Notes: generated by a model from the letters alone, not told the origin. Positions 1-7,767 are shown, counted from the stretch's first letter. The stretch is DNA of 13,072 bases from an uncultured Prevotella sp. (GCA_937874345.1 CALNBT010000254.1:1-13072), one strand, 5' to 3'. A program made the numbers and translations.

Positions 1-255
1 CCCTCATTGATGGTCAGAAATTCAACTGCATCGAGAATTCTTTCAGACGGTATCAATGGCTTTTTAGCATCCAATGATATTGATGATTATTCAAAGGCAT
101 TGTCCAAGTTGCTTGATCAACCTTCAGTCATTAGCAAAGTGGGCGATCAAGCCTCAATCTCTTTATCGCGACCTTGGAAGGATATTGTCAATGAGGTCCA
201 TGAGCGTTACACAGACTTGATAGCCCACAACCAACAGCAATTTAACGTAGGCTAA
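1..255 (+). CDS. GT4-type glycosyltransferase, C-terminal fragment (5' truncated by window)
   Basis: This is the last 84 codons of a gene that begins before the window; the frame is open from base 1 to the TAA at 253-255. The visible start matches the conserved C-terminal Rossmann domain of GT-B glycosyltransferases of family 4. It has a P-S-L-x-V-x-x-S-T-A pattern followed by a DGINGFL motif, the site where the nucleotide-sugar donor is bound in this family. A helical tail with a conserved-looking W (SRPWKDIVNEV) follows, typical of the closing helix. Family members transfer a sugar from an activated donor to a lipid or polysaccharide acceptor at the inner face of the cytoplasmic membrane. 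The acceptor and sugar cannot be read from this fragment. The next gene, a membrane protein, starts 7 bases after the stop, which suggests a shared envelope-glycolipid operon. The ATG at base 7 is internal and not a likely start. Confidence 0.8.
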   Translation, partial: PSLMVRNSTASRILSDGINGFLASNDIDDYSKALSKLLDQPSVISKVGDQASISLSRPWKDIVNEVHERYTDLIAHNQQQFNVG

Positions 256-262
256 TAAGTAT

Positions 263-1288
263 ATGAAGAAAATTTATCTTTATCTGGCAGTGATGCTGGG
301 ATTAGGCGTCATTGTGTGGATGATTATTGAAGATGTAACGGTCAACACCATTCAACATATTACCCGGTCCCCACAACTCATCATCGGGATCGTGTTGGCC
401 ATCTTGAGCTTTTTAGTGCAAAACATTTTCATGTCGCTACGTTACAGGCTGCTAAGTTCTAAACGATTATCGTTCAAGAAAAGCCTGCGTGTCAATATTT
501 TGTGTGAATTTACGTCTGCCGTAACCCCATCTGCTGTTGGCGGCAGCAGTGTCGTTTTTGTTTATTTGAATCGCGAAGGCTTGGATTTGGGAAAATCAAC
601 CTTTGTCATGCTATCATCTTTATTCCTGGATGAATTGTTCCTTTTTGTGTCCGCATCTCTTATTTTGTGCTTAGTACCCAACGAGTTATTCTTTGGAAAT
701 GGCAGTTTTTGGGGTGAATCACTTCGATGGGTAACATACATCTGTCTATTGGGCATCGGATTATGGACCTTACTGCTATACATCGCAATTTTCCACAAAC
801 CCGGAGTTGTCGTAAGAATCGTATCTATTTTATTTAAGTTACCTTTCCTCAAACGTTATCATCATCATCTTCATCAGTTTGCAAAAGACATTCTGACCAT
901 GGCTAAAGAAACAAAACAGCTAGGAAGAAACTATTGGATTTATCCCATGCTGACAACAATCTTGTCGTGGTGTTTCAGATATGGTATCGTCATTATGATA
1001 TTATTTGCTTTCAGTGGGAAAGGTGATTTACTGCTGGCTTACTTTAAACAATGGATTCTTTGGATATTAATGCTTGTCACACCCACACCGGGCGGGAGTG
1101 GACTATCAGAGTTCATGTTCAGGGAATATTATTCAGATTTCTTGCCAGACCGTGGATTGACCGTCATTGCTGCTTTGACCTGGCGATTTATCTTCTATTA
1201 TTCGTATTTGATTCTTGGGACAATACTGATCCCATCCGTATTTCAGAAAAGCAAAAAGAATAATCAGCAGGACCTCAAAGAGCCCTAA
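263..1288 (+). CDS. Polytopic membrane protein of the YbhN / LPG-synthase-TM (UPF0104) family
   Basis: A 341-residue integral membrane protein. Hydrophobic segments lie near residues 4-22, 38-57, 113-139, 155-176, 228-250, 261-275 and 300-325, separated by basic loops such as 58-76 and 195-226. Two family hallmarks are visible: TPSAVGGSS at 88-96 and TPTPGGSGLSE at 273-283. These belong to the flippase-like/lysylphosphatidylglycerol-synthase transmembrane family (COG0392). The soluble aminoacyl-transferase domain of true MprF is absent, so it should not be called a lysyl-PG synthase. Homologues of this size are often encoded beside glycosyltransferases and are thought to handle lipid-linked intermediates; that role here is inferred. 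The ATG at 263 is the first in frame after the glycosyltransferase stop (7-base gap), and no Shine-Dalgarno is visible. The C-terminus is a polar lysine-rich tail. The gene converges on the minus-strand barrel gene. Confidence 0.88.
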   Translation: MKKIYLYLAVMLGLGVIVWMIIEDVTVNTIQHITRSPQLIIGIVLAILSFLVQNIFMSLRYRLLSSKRLSFKKSLRVNILCEFTSAVTPSAVGGSSVVFVYLNREGLDLGKSTFVMLSSLFLDELFLFVSASLILCLVPNELFFGNGSFWGESLRWVTYICLLGIGLWTLLLYIAIFHKPGVVVRIVSILFKLPFLKRYHHHLHQFAKDILTMAKETKQLGRNYWIYPMLTTILSWCFRYGIVIMILFAFSGKGDLLLAYFKQWILWILMLVTPTPGGSGLSEFMFREYYSDFLPDRGLTVIAALTWRFIFYYSYLILGTILIPSVFQKSKKNNQQDLKEP

Positions 1289-1373
1289 ATGGATTTTTGA
1301 TAAAGACTGATGCGTTCTATGATCTGGGAAGAAAACAAGATCATTGCCCTTCATAAAAAATCTTCCTTTCCCA

Positions 1374-1419
1374 AAAAACAATCCAGGGGATGCATCGTTA
1401 TCAGATACATCCCCTGGAT
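1374..1419 (-). terminator. Intrinsic terminator of the minus-strand beta-barrel gene
   Basis: A perfect 12-bp stem pairs ATCCAGGGGATG (1381-1392) with CATCCCCTGGAT (1408-1419). A further 3 bp form inside a single mismatch. On the minus strand the stem is followed by TTGTTTTTTGGG (complement of 1369-1380), a good U-tract. It begins 17 bases past the stop of the barrel gene. On the plus strand no T-run follows the stem, so it is directional and would serve the upstream convergent gene poorly. Confidence 0.85.
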
Positions 1420-1436
1420 ATTGTACAAATCAATGA

Positions 1437-2042
1437 TTAGAAGTTGACGCCAAAATTAGCAACAAAAGCATTTCCGTGCGCAGAAATGTTGTTAACAGAA
1501 CTGATATCTGCAACACCAAACTGATAAGCCAATTCCAAATATAACTTGTTATATTCAACACCGCAACCCAGTTTAAAGCCCATGTCGCCATGCTTATAAC
1601 CTACTTCGTTGTTAAACGAGCTACGACTTCCTGCATCTGTCTTGATTTTTCCACCTAGAGCATAAGAAAAATAAGGTCCAAAGAATGGCAGAATGGCAAC
1701 GCCGTCAGCAGCGGCAAAACCATATTTTATCAAAAAAGGAACTTCCAAATAATTCAAACTAACAGTTTCAGCGCTATTTTTACCACCACGTTCAGTGTAA
1801 TACAGGCCACTTTCTATAAACAAAGGATTGTTTCTTGAAACGCGTGCCCCAACAACTCCGGCTAAAGTCATACCAGTTTTAGCTCCTAAATCCCTATCTC
1901 CTCCGATAGTGGCAGATGTCATACCGATACGAATACCATAATAAAGGTTCTGCGAATCAAGGGTGAAACCTCCGCTGTTATACTGCGAAAAAGATGGGAT
2001 AGAAATCACCATCAACAACAATACGAATAAACTTTTTTTCAT
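1437..2042 (-). CDS. Outer-membrane beta-barrel protein (porin-family, PF13568-like)
   Basis: A 201-residue exported protein. Residues 1-19 form a classic signal peptide: Met-Lys-Lys-Ser, a Leu/Val/Ile core, then a small-residue cleavage region ending SFS-Q, with no lipobox cysteine. The mature part is a series of short amphipathic beta strands with alternating aromatic/aliphatic residues and Gly-rich turns, for example ESGLYYTERGG, LEVPFLIKYGF and FFGPYFSYALGG. It ends in Phe (VANFGVNF), the usual C-terminal signal for outer-membrane barrel assembly. Size and pattern fit the Bacteroidota family of 8-strand-type barrels (outer membrane protein beta-barrel domain). Substrate or function is unknown; many relatives are small structural or adhesion-type barrels, and 'porin' is only a family label. 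It is transcribed alone, with a candidate promoter about 55 bases upstream and a strong terminator just downstream. The TAA stop is at 1437-1439. Confidence 0.88.
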   Translation of the reverse strand: MKKSLFVLLLMVISIPSFSQYNSGGFTLDSQNLYYGIRIGMTSATIGGDRDLGAKTGMTLAGVVGARVSRNNPLFIESGLYYTERGGKNSAETVSLNYLEVPFLIKYGFAAADGVAILPFFGPYFSYALGGKIKTDAGSRSSFNNEVGYKHGDMGFKLGCGVEYNKLYLELAYQFGVADISSVNNISAHGNAFVANFGVNF

Positions 2043-2097
2043 TATTATCCTTATTACTTTTCAGATTATTTACAATTTGTATTTATTTTAACTTTTG

Positions 2098-2128
2098 CAA
2101 AGTAAACATATATTTTCCATTTATCAAA
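2098..2128 (-). promoter_or_regulatory. Candidate Bacteroidota promoter for the beta-barrel gene
   Basis: Read on the minus strand, a TTTG (-33-type box, 2125-2128) is followed after 20 bases by TACTTTG (2098-2104). This is close to the Bacteroidota -7 consensus TAnnTTTG, one base short in spacing. It would give a leader of roughly 50 nt before the ATG at 2042. The call rests on motif match and position only. Confidence 0.5.
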
Positions 2129-2220
2129 GTTTTTCTTGAGAATTTGTTACAATTGGCAAAAGTCGCTTGTGGATGCCATGCATGCAGAACATGGGGGTAT
2201 TCCTATTGACAATTAGATTT

Positions 2221-2246
2221 CAAAACATCGATAAAAGTATGTTTTG
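2221..2246. repeat. Interrupted inverted repeat in the divergent intergenic region
   Basis: CAAAACAT (2221-2228) and ATGTTTTG (2239-2246) are perfect inverted copies separated by 10 bases. They lie 84 bases upstream of the thrA -33 box and about 93 bases upstream of the barrel promoter. The spacing of half-sites is compatible with a dimeric regulator's operator, but no U-tract follows, so it is not an intrinsic terminator. Function is unknown. An 8-bp match in A+T-rich DNA can arise by chance. Confidence 0.35.
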
Positions 2247-2329
2247 GTGTGTCATACATCCTTCAATTAATTATAAACAGTTACAAAAGCACCTCTCAAC
2301 ACGACAAAGTGATATTTCTTGCCAAAAGA

Positions 2330-2359
2330 TTTGTTATTAAAAGTTTTTTTGTAATTTTG
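2330..2359 (+). promoter_or_regulatory. Candidate Bacteroidota promoter of the threonine operon
   Basis: TTTG at 2330-2333 and TAATTTTG at 2352-2359 match the -33 (TTTG) and -7 (TAnnTTTG) elements recognised by the primary sigma factor of Bacteroidota, with an 18-base spacer. Transcription would start near 2365, leaving a leader of about 155 nt before the thrA ATG. This is the best exact -7 match in the intergenic region. Confidence 0.65.
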
Positions 2360-2522
2360 CCCTCACCAAGATGGTTTCAAGAGATATTTAAAAGAAACGA
2401 TTTGCATCAGCCTCTGTTGTAAGGAAGGTCATAGACAAATCTGCACAGAAAAAACGGCTTGAACTTGCATCATACGGAACAGACCTCTTTTGTTAAGTGG
2501 CTGAAATTGACAAACAAACGTT
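2360..2522 (+). other. Long untranslated leader before thrA, no recognised element
   Basis: From the predicted start to the thrA ATG there are about 155 nt. I looked for an attenuator: the only early plus-strand ATG frame (2371-2391) has six codons and no Thr or Ile run. No GC-rich stem followed by a U-tract is present. An 8-base direct repeat, TTGCATCA, occurs at 2402-2409 and 2465-2472. A weak 5-bp pairing (AGGTC with GACCT) could bring 2426-2430 to about 2481, next to a short T-rich run. I recognise no riboswitch family. The leader may simply be long, or it may carry unrecognised regulation. Confidence 0.4.
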
Positions 2523-4958
2523 ATGAAAGTATTAAAATTTGGCGGAACATCTGTTGGTTCCGTAAAGAGTATCCTTTCTTTGAAAAGGATTGTAGAAAAA
2601 GAAGCCCAACGACAGTCTGTGATAGTCGTAGTAAGTGCACTAGGTGGTATTACCGACCAATTGCTTTCCACATCCCAGCTAGTGTTAAAAGGAGACGAAA
2701 CTTGGAAAGACGAGTTTAGCGAAATGGTCAACCGGCATCATCAATTGATTGATACCGTTATTACAGATAGTCACAACAGGATTGATTTATTCAATATCGT
2801 TGATGCACTGTTCGATCAGCTTCGATCGATTTATTTCGGCGTCTTTCTTATCCATGACCTCAGCGAAAAAACACAAGATGTGATCGTTAGCTATGGAGAA
2901 CGATTGAGCTCGAATATTTGCGCTGCCCTCATCAAGGGCGCTAAATGGTATGATGCCAGAGAGTTTATCAAGACCGAACTCAAACATGGCAAACATACAC
3001 TTGATAGCGATTTAACGAACAAACTGGTTAAACGTACGTTTATAAACCATCCGAATATATGTCTTGTACCCGGATTCATCAGTCAGGACAAGAATACCAA
3101 CGAAATTACAAACCTTGGAAGAGGCGGATCAGACTATACAGCATCTATCATTGCAGCAGCATTGGATGCAAAGATTCTCGAGATATGGACCGATGTAGAC
3201 GGTTTCATGACGGCCGATCCAAAGGTAATTAAAACGGCCTACACCATAAACGAGCTGAGCTATATTGAGGCAATGGAACTTTGTAACTTTGGAGCCAAGG
3301 TTATTTATCCACCAACAATATATCCTGTTTGTGTGAAACATATCCCCATCTGTGTCAAGAACACTTTCAACCCAGATGGAGAAGGAACCATTATTAAAGA
3401 CCGTATCACCAACGACGGCAAACCTATCAAGGGCATTTCGAGCATCAAGGGCACGACACTTATCAACGTTGCTGGACTCTCTATGGTAGGAGTGATTGGC
3501 GTGAACCGCCGTATTTTTACGGCGCTGGCAGAAAAAGGCATCTCTGTCTTCATGGTGAGCCAGGCATCTTCTGAAAATTCGACCAGTATTGGTGTTCAGG
3601 AAGAGGATGCTGAAGAAGCCATTCAAGTACTGAACAACGAATTTGCCAAAGAGATTCACACCGGAGCGATGTTCCCCATGTATGCGGAAAGTGGACTGGC
3701 AACCATTGCCATTGTAGGCGAAAACATGAAACATACGCCTGGTATTGCAGGCAAGCTGTTTGGTACACTGGGACGATCGGGTATCAGCGTGATTGCCTGT
3801 GCACAAGGTGCGAGTGAAACCAACATCTCGTTTGTGGTTGATGCCAATAATCTTCGCAAATCATTAAATGTTCTGCACGATTCTTTCTTCCTGTCCGAAT
3901 ACAAGGTACTAAACATTTTTATTTGCGGTGTCGGTACAGTTGGGGGGAAACTTATCGAGCAAATTCGATCACAATATGAAGAGTTGAAGGAGCATCGCCG
4001 TCTGAAGTTGAATGTAGTTGGCATTGCCAGTTCAAAGAATGCCATCTTCAATCGAGATGGATTGGATCTGAACAACTATCAGGTAGAACTGAGAGCGTCT
4101 GAACCAAGCACAGCAACCAAACTTCGAGACAACATTCAGGGCATGAATATTTTCAACTCTGTATTCGTCGATTGCACTGCCAGTGCAGAAATTGCAGGTC
4201 TCTATCAGTCGTTCCTTGAACATAATATCAGTGTCGTTGCCGCCAACAAAATAGCGGCATCATCTCCATATCAGTCATATCTCAAACTTAAACGCACTGC
4301 TCTCGACCGTGGTGTTAAGTTTTTGTTCGAGACAAATGTATGTGCCGGATTACCGGTAATTGGGACCATCAATGACCTTTGCACATCGGGAGACAAGATT
4401 CTGAAAATAGAAGCAGTATTGAGTGGTACACTCAATTTTATTTTCAATGAACTTTCGCAAACAGTTTCTTTCTCTGAAACCGTACGAAGAGCTAAGATTG
4501 AGGGATACAGTGAACCTGACCCACGTATAGACCTCAGTGGTAAGGATGTGGTCAGGAAACTAGTCATTTTGGCCCGTGAAGCGAATTACAAAGTAGAAAA
4601 AGAAGATGTCGAAAAACACCTTTTCATTCCTGATGAATTTTTTGAAGGAAGTCTGGATGATTTCTGGAAACGTCTCCCTTCCTTGGATGATGATTTTGAA
4701 CAAAGACGGAAAAAACTTGAGAAACAAGGCATGCGCTGGCGCTTTGTCGCTACAATGGATCATGGCAAGACTCGGGTAGAATTGAAAGCTGTAGACAACA
4801 CTCATCCATTTTATAATCTGGAAGGAAGCAATAACATTGTATTGTTGACAACAGAACGCTACAAAGACTATCCCATGCTGATTCAAGGGTACGGAGCTGG
4901 AGCCAGTGTGACGGCTGCGGGAGTATTTGCTAACATCATGTCTATTGCTAATATCTAA
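2523..4958 (+). CDS. thrA: Bifunctional aspartokinase / homoserine dehydrogenase I
   Basis: An 811-residue fusion, close to the E. coli ThrA length of 820. Residues 1-290 are the aspartokinase domain, with KFGGTSVGS at 5-13 at the nucleotide site and GRGGSDYTA at 199-207. Residues about 310-460 hold paired ACT-type regulatory domains (for example VGVIGVNRRIFTALAEKGIS), the usual place for threonine feedback binding. Residues about 463-811 are homoserine dehydrogenase, with the Rossmann loop ICGVGTVGG at 467-475, VVAANKIA at 571-578, LSGTLNFIFNE at 633-643 and EPDPRIDLSGKDVVRK at 664-679, which carries the catalytic acid/lysine region. The protein phosphorylates aspartate and later reduces aspartate semialdehyde to homoserine, in the cytoplasm. 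It heads an operon whose next gene starts 5 bases after its stop. The ATG at 2523 puts KFGGTS at the usual N-terminal position; no Shine-Dalgarno is seen. All key motifs look intact. Confidence 0.97.
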   Translation: MKVLKFGGTSVGSVKSILSLKRIVEKEAQRQSVIVVVSALGGITDQLLSTSQLVLKGDETWKDEFSEMVNRHHQLIDTVITDSHNRIDLFNIVDALFDQLRSIYFGVFLIHDLSEKTQDVIVSYGERLSSNICAALIKGAKWYDAREFIKTELKHGKHTLDSDLTNKLVKRTFINHPNICLVPGFISQDKNTNEITNLGRGGSDYTASIIAAALDAKILEIWTDVDGFMTADPKVIKTAYTINELSYIEAMELCNFGAKVIYPPTIYPVCVKHIPICVKNTFNPDGEGTIIKDRITNDGKPIKGISSIKGTTLINVAGLSMVGVIGVNRRIFTALAEKGISVFMVSQASSENSTSIGVQEEDAEEAIQVLNNEFAKEIHTGAMFPMYAESGLATIAIVGENMKHTPGIAGKLFGTLGRSGISVIACAQGASETNISFVVDANNLRKSLNVLHDSFFLSEYKVLNIFICGVGTVGGKLIEQIRSQYEELKEHRRLKLNVVGIASSKNAIFNRDGLDLNNYQVELRASEPSTATKLRDNIQGMNIFNSVFVDCTASAEIAGLYQSFLEHNISVVAANKIAASSPYQSYLKLKRTALDRGVKFLFETNVCAGLPVIGTINDLCTSGDKILKIEAVLSGTLNFIFNELSQTVSFSETVRRAKIEGYSEPDPRIDLSGKDVVRKLVILAREANYKVEKEDVEKHLFIPDEFFEGSLDDFWKRLPSLDDDFEQRRKKLEKQGMRWRFVATMDHGKTRVELKAVDNTHPFYNLEGSNNIVLLTTERYKDYPMLIQGYGAGASVTAAGVFANIMSIANI

Positions 4959-4963
4959 CTAAC

Positions 4964-6199
4964 ATGAAACACATTATCATTATTGGAGATGGCATGGCAG
5001 ACCATGCCGTTGATCGTTTGGGTGGTAAGACCCTGCTTCAATACGCTGAAATACCAACAATGGACTTATTGGCTCGAGAAGGTAGAAATGGACGTTTGGC
5101 TACGATTCCTGAAGGATTTTATCCAGGTTCTGAAGTTGCCAACATGGCAATATTAGGATATGACTTAAATGAAGTATACGAAGGGCGCGGACCACTTGAG
5201 GCAGCATCCATTGGTTACGATATGAGACAAGACGACTTGGCTTTGCGATGCAACATCATTGAATTAGAAAACGGTCTTATCAAGAACCATCATGGAGGTC
5301 ATCTTACAACAGAAGAAAGTGACGTGCTTATTCAACATCTCAACGAAAAGCTTGGCAATGACAACGTTCAATTTATTACAGGCATTCAATATCGCCATCT
5401 GTTAGTCATCAAGGGTGGCAACAAACATATCGTTTGCTCACCGCCTCACGATCATCCCAACGAACCTTGGCGCGAGCTCTTGGTTCAACCTGATTCAGAA
5501 TATACGAACCAAGATACCGAATCTGGAAGGATGACACCTACTGAAACAACCGATTTGCTAAACGACTTGATACTTCGGTCACAGAAGATTCTTACGGCAC
5601 ATCCATTCAACCAAGGTCGAAAGGCTCAAGCTAATTCTATCTGGCCTTGGGGAGGCGGATACAGACCTAAGATGAAAAAATTGTCTGAGCGTTTTCCTCA
5701 AATCCGAAAAGGTTCTTGTATTTCTGCCGTTGATCTGATTAGAGGCATTGGCGTTTATGCAGGACTTGACATCATAAAGGTTCCTGGAGCAACGGGATTA
5801 GCTAACACCAATTATGAAGGGAAGGCACAAGCGGCCTTGGATGCACTTAAAAAGCAAGACTTTGTTTACCTGCACATTGAGGCAAGTGATGAAGCGGGAC
5901 ACGATGGGGATTTAGCATTGAAACTGAAGACCATAGAAAATCTTGACCGAAGAATTGTAAAACCCGTTTACGAAGAGGTTTCTCAATGGGACGAACCGGT
6001 ATGCATTACGATCCTACCCGATCATCCCACACCCGTAGAGACTCGTGCTCATGCAAACGAACCTGTACCGTTTATAGTATGGTATCCAGGCATTGAGTCC
6101 GATTCTGTCTGCCAATATGATGAAGTATCAGCTTTATCTGGCAGTTACGGACTTCTGAAATCACACCAACTAATGACCCTTTTGATGGCAAAGCAATGA
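4964..6199 (+). CDS. Cofactor-independent phosphoglycerate-mutase-like protein, probable homoserine kinase
   Basis: A 411-residue alkaline-phosphatase-superfamily protein of the archaeal-type phosphoglycerate mutase group (COG3635, ApgM). Visible motifs are IIIIGDGMAD at 4-13 (metal-binding Asp), LGGKTLLQYA at 19-28, PGSEVANMAILGYD at 54-67 with the presumed active-site Ser56, EGRGPLEAASIG at 73-84, EASDEAGHDGD at 307-317 and LPDHPTPVETRAHANEPVPF at 351-370 (metal ligands). Archaeal mutases usually read GSDTAH where this has GSEVAN. It sits between thrA and thrC, 5 bases after thrA and overlapping thrC by 4 bases (ATGA). No GHMP-type ThrB is in the window. From this context, and from my recollection that relatives in Bacteroides and Desulfovibrio have been linked genetically to threonine synthesis, I infer homoserine phosphorylation. 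Automated annotation would probably call it phosphoglycerate mutase. Family assignment is firm; the substrate is inferred. Confidence 0.9.
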   Translation: MKHIIIIGDGMADHAVDRLGGKTLLQYAEIPTMDLLAREGRNGRLATIPEGFYPGSEVANMAILGYDLNEVYEGRGPLEAASIGYDMRQDDLALRCNIIELENGLIKNHHGGHLTTEESDVLIQHLNEKLGNDNVQFITGIQYRHLLVIKGGNKHIVCSPPHDHPNEPWRELLVQPDSEYTNQDTESGRMTPTETTDLLNDLILRSQKILTAHPFNQGRKAQANSIWPWGGGYRPKMKKLSERFPQIRKGSCISAVDLIRGIGVYAGLDIIKVPGATGLANTNYEGKAQAALDALKKQDFVYLHIEASDEAGHDGDLALKLKTIENLDRRIVKPVYEEVSQWDEPVCITILPDHPTPVETRAHANEPVPFIVWYPGIESDSVCQYDEVSALSGSYGLLKSHQLMTLLMAKQ

Positions 6200-7503
6200 A
6201 ATATTATTCAACAAATCAACAAGCACCCATAGCCACTTTACAGGAAGCTGTGATACGAGGTTTGGCTCCAGACCGAGGACTGTATATGCCCAAACAGATT
6301 TTACCACTGCCAAAGACGTTTTTTGGCCATCTTGAAGAGATGACTTTTCAGGAAATGTCGTATCAGGTGGCATTACGTTTCTTTGGCGAAGATGTTGAAC
6401 ACAATGCCTTGAAGCAGATGGTATTCGACACGTTATCGTTTGATACGCCATTGGTTTCAGTAAGCGAAGATGTTTATTCTCTTGAACTTTATCATGGTCC
6501 GACTTTAGCTTTCAAGGATGTTGGTGCACGATTTATGGCACGGTTACTACAATACTTTATCCAAAAGGAGAAAGGACAAGAGGTCAATGTCCTGGTAGCG
6601 ACAAGCGGTGATACAGGAAGTGCTGTTGCAAACGGTTTTCTCGGCGTAGAAGGTATACATGTATATGTACTGTATCCTAAAGGAAAGGTAAGCGAAATAC
6701 AAGAAAGTCAGTTTACCACTCTAGGACAGAACATCACAGCCATCGAAGTTGATGGCGTATTTGATGATTGTCAGTCACTCGTCAAGGCAGCTTTTATGGA
6801 CGATGAACTCAACAAAACCCTACGACTGACATCTGCCAATTCGATCAACGTTGCCCGTTTCCTTCCTCAAGCCTTTTATTATTTCAACGCTTATGCTCAA
6901 CTCAAAAGACAAGGAAAAGATATAAACCACATCGTTGTAAGTGTGCCTAGTGGAAACTTTGGAAACATTACCGCAGGACTGATTGCAAAACAAATGGGGT
7001 TACCTATCCATCATTTTATTGCCGCGAACAACAAAAATGATATTTTCTTTCAATATCTTCAAACCGGCGTTTATCAACCTATGCCTAGTATCCAGACGAT
7101 TGCAAATGCAATGGATGTAGGAGACCCGAGCAATTTTGCCCGCATATTGGATTTATTTGGCAACAGTTACCAAGACATTAAAGCCCATATCGGAGGTGCT
7201 ACTTATACTGACGAACAAATAGCACTGGGTATGCAGAACTGCTATCGTGAAAATAAATATATAATGGATCCTCATGGAACTTGCGGATACCTGGCCCTAC
7301 AAGACTTCTTAAAAGAAGGGGAAACAGGAATTTTCCTTGAGACGGCACATCCAGCGAAGTTCAAAGAGAAAGTAGATGAAATACTTTCGATAGATATCCC
7401 AATTCCTGTAAGACTCAAAAACTTTATGCAAGGCAAAAAACAACGTGTCAGTATGGAACATGATTTTAATGACTTCAAGGGATTTCTTCTACGTCGTCAA
7501 TAA
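6196..7503 (+). CDS. thrC: Threonine synthase
   Basis: A 435-residue PLP enzyme of the fold-type II family that converts O-phosphohomoserine to threonine and phosphate, the last step of the pathway. The N-terminus, MKYYSTN with LAPDRGLYMP at 23-32, is typical of the longer ThrC class found in Proteobacteria and Bacteroidota. The PLP lysine is Lys107 in GPTLAFKDVGARF. ATSGDTGSAVANGF at 135-148 binds phosphate and substrate, TSANSINVARFLPQ (212-225) is a class hallmark, and VPSGNFGNITAG (250-261) is the PLP phosphate loop. DPHGTCGY near the C-terminus is also conserved. The start codon overlaps the stop of the upstream mutase-like gene (ATGA at 6196-6199), implying translational coupling. The operon ends here: a strong terminator begins 17 bases after the TAA. 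Length is normal and no motif is missing. Confidence 0.97.
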   Translation: MKYYSTNQQAPIATLQEAVIRGLAPDRGLYMPKQILPLPKTFFGHLEEMTFQEMSYQVALRFFGEDVEHNALKQMVFDTLSFDTPLVSVSEDVYSLELYHGPTLAFKDVGARFMARLLQYFIQKEKGQEVNVLVATSGDTGSAVANGFLGVEGIHVYVLYPKGKVSEIQESQFTTLGQNITAIEVDGVFDDCQSLVKAAFMDDELNKTLRLTSANSINVARFLPQAFYYFNAYAQLKRQGKDINHIVVSVPSGNFGNITAGLIAKQMGLPIHHFIAANNKNDIFFQYLQTGVYQPMPSIQTIANAMDVGDPSNFARILDLFGNSYQDIKAHIGGATYTDEQIALGMQNCYRENKYIMDPHGTCGYLALQDFLKEGETGIFLETAHPAKFKEKVDEILSIDIPIPVRLKNFMQGKKQRVSMEHDFNDFKGFLLRRQ

Positions 7504-7520
7504 CAAAATGACAATGATAT

Positions 7521-7566
7521 TCATGAGTTGCCTATACGTTTGATGGGCAACTCATGATTTTTTTTT
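7521..7566 (+). terminator. Intrinsic terminator of the threonine operon
   Basis: TCATGAGTTGCC (7521-7532) pairs perfectly over 12 bp with GGCAACTCATGA (7546-7557), leaving a 13-base loop. Nine consecutive T residues (7558-7566) follow immediately. It begins 17 bases after the thrC stop and marks the operon end. Confidence 0.93.
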
Positions 7567-7704
7567 GAATTATCTTAAGGAAATCACAAAATAAACATTC
7601 ATTTTGTCCAAATAGAATGTATGAATGCTAAAACCCAAAAAGTAATTCTTCCAAAAACCAAATAATCTGTTAGCGTGTAACATCCTATCTTTTAATTCTT
7701 TTTT
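7567..7704. other. A+T-rich intergenic spacer, no gene seen
   Basis: Between the threonine terminator and the lplA promoter I see no credible reading frame or RNA gene. A small interrupted inverted repeat, CATTCAT (7596-7602) with ATGAATG (7621-7627), overlaps an alternative pairing of ACATTC (7595-7600) with GAATGT (7615-7620). Both are weak and have no T-run, so no function is assigned. Confidence 0.4.
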
Positions 7705-7736
7705 TTCGCATATTCCATAATAAATACGTACTTTTG
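7705..7736 (+). promoter_or_regulatory. Candidate Bacteroidota promoter of lplA (and possibly the gcv genes)
   Basis: TACTTTTG at 7729-7736 is an exact match to the TAnnTTTG -7 element. A TTCG at 7705-7708, one mismatch from TTTG, lies 20 bases upstream at the -33 position. The start of transcription would fall near 7742, about 25 nt before the lplA ATG. No comparable box was found directly before gcvT, so this promoter may also drive the downstream glycine cleavage genes. Confidence 0.6.
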
Positions 7737-7767
7737 CAAGGCATTATTTCAAATTCAATCATACCAA

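Noticed and set aside
1319..1344. Plus-strand terminator for the YbhN-family gene
   Set aside because: ATGATCT and AGATCAT form a 7-bp stem, but it is A+T-rich and lacks a proper U-tract after it. Too weak to call.
2172..2186. Short palindrome around CATGCATG as an operator
   Set aside because: It is an 8-base self-complementary word, common by chance, with no paired copy nearby.
2426..2495. Attenuator-like terminator in the thrA leader
   Set aside because: Only five base pairs (AGGTC with GACCT) with a loop of about 50 bases could form, and the T-rich run is interrupted. Not convincing.
3129..3806. Long minus-strand open frame of 225 codons inside thrA
   Set aside because: It lies wholly opposite well-conserved ThrA coding sequence, its product is rich in His, Cys and Asn in an unnatural way, and it has no recognisable motif.
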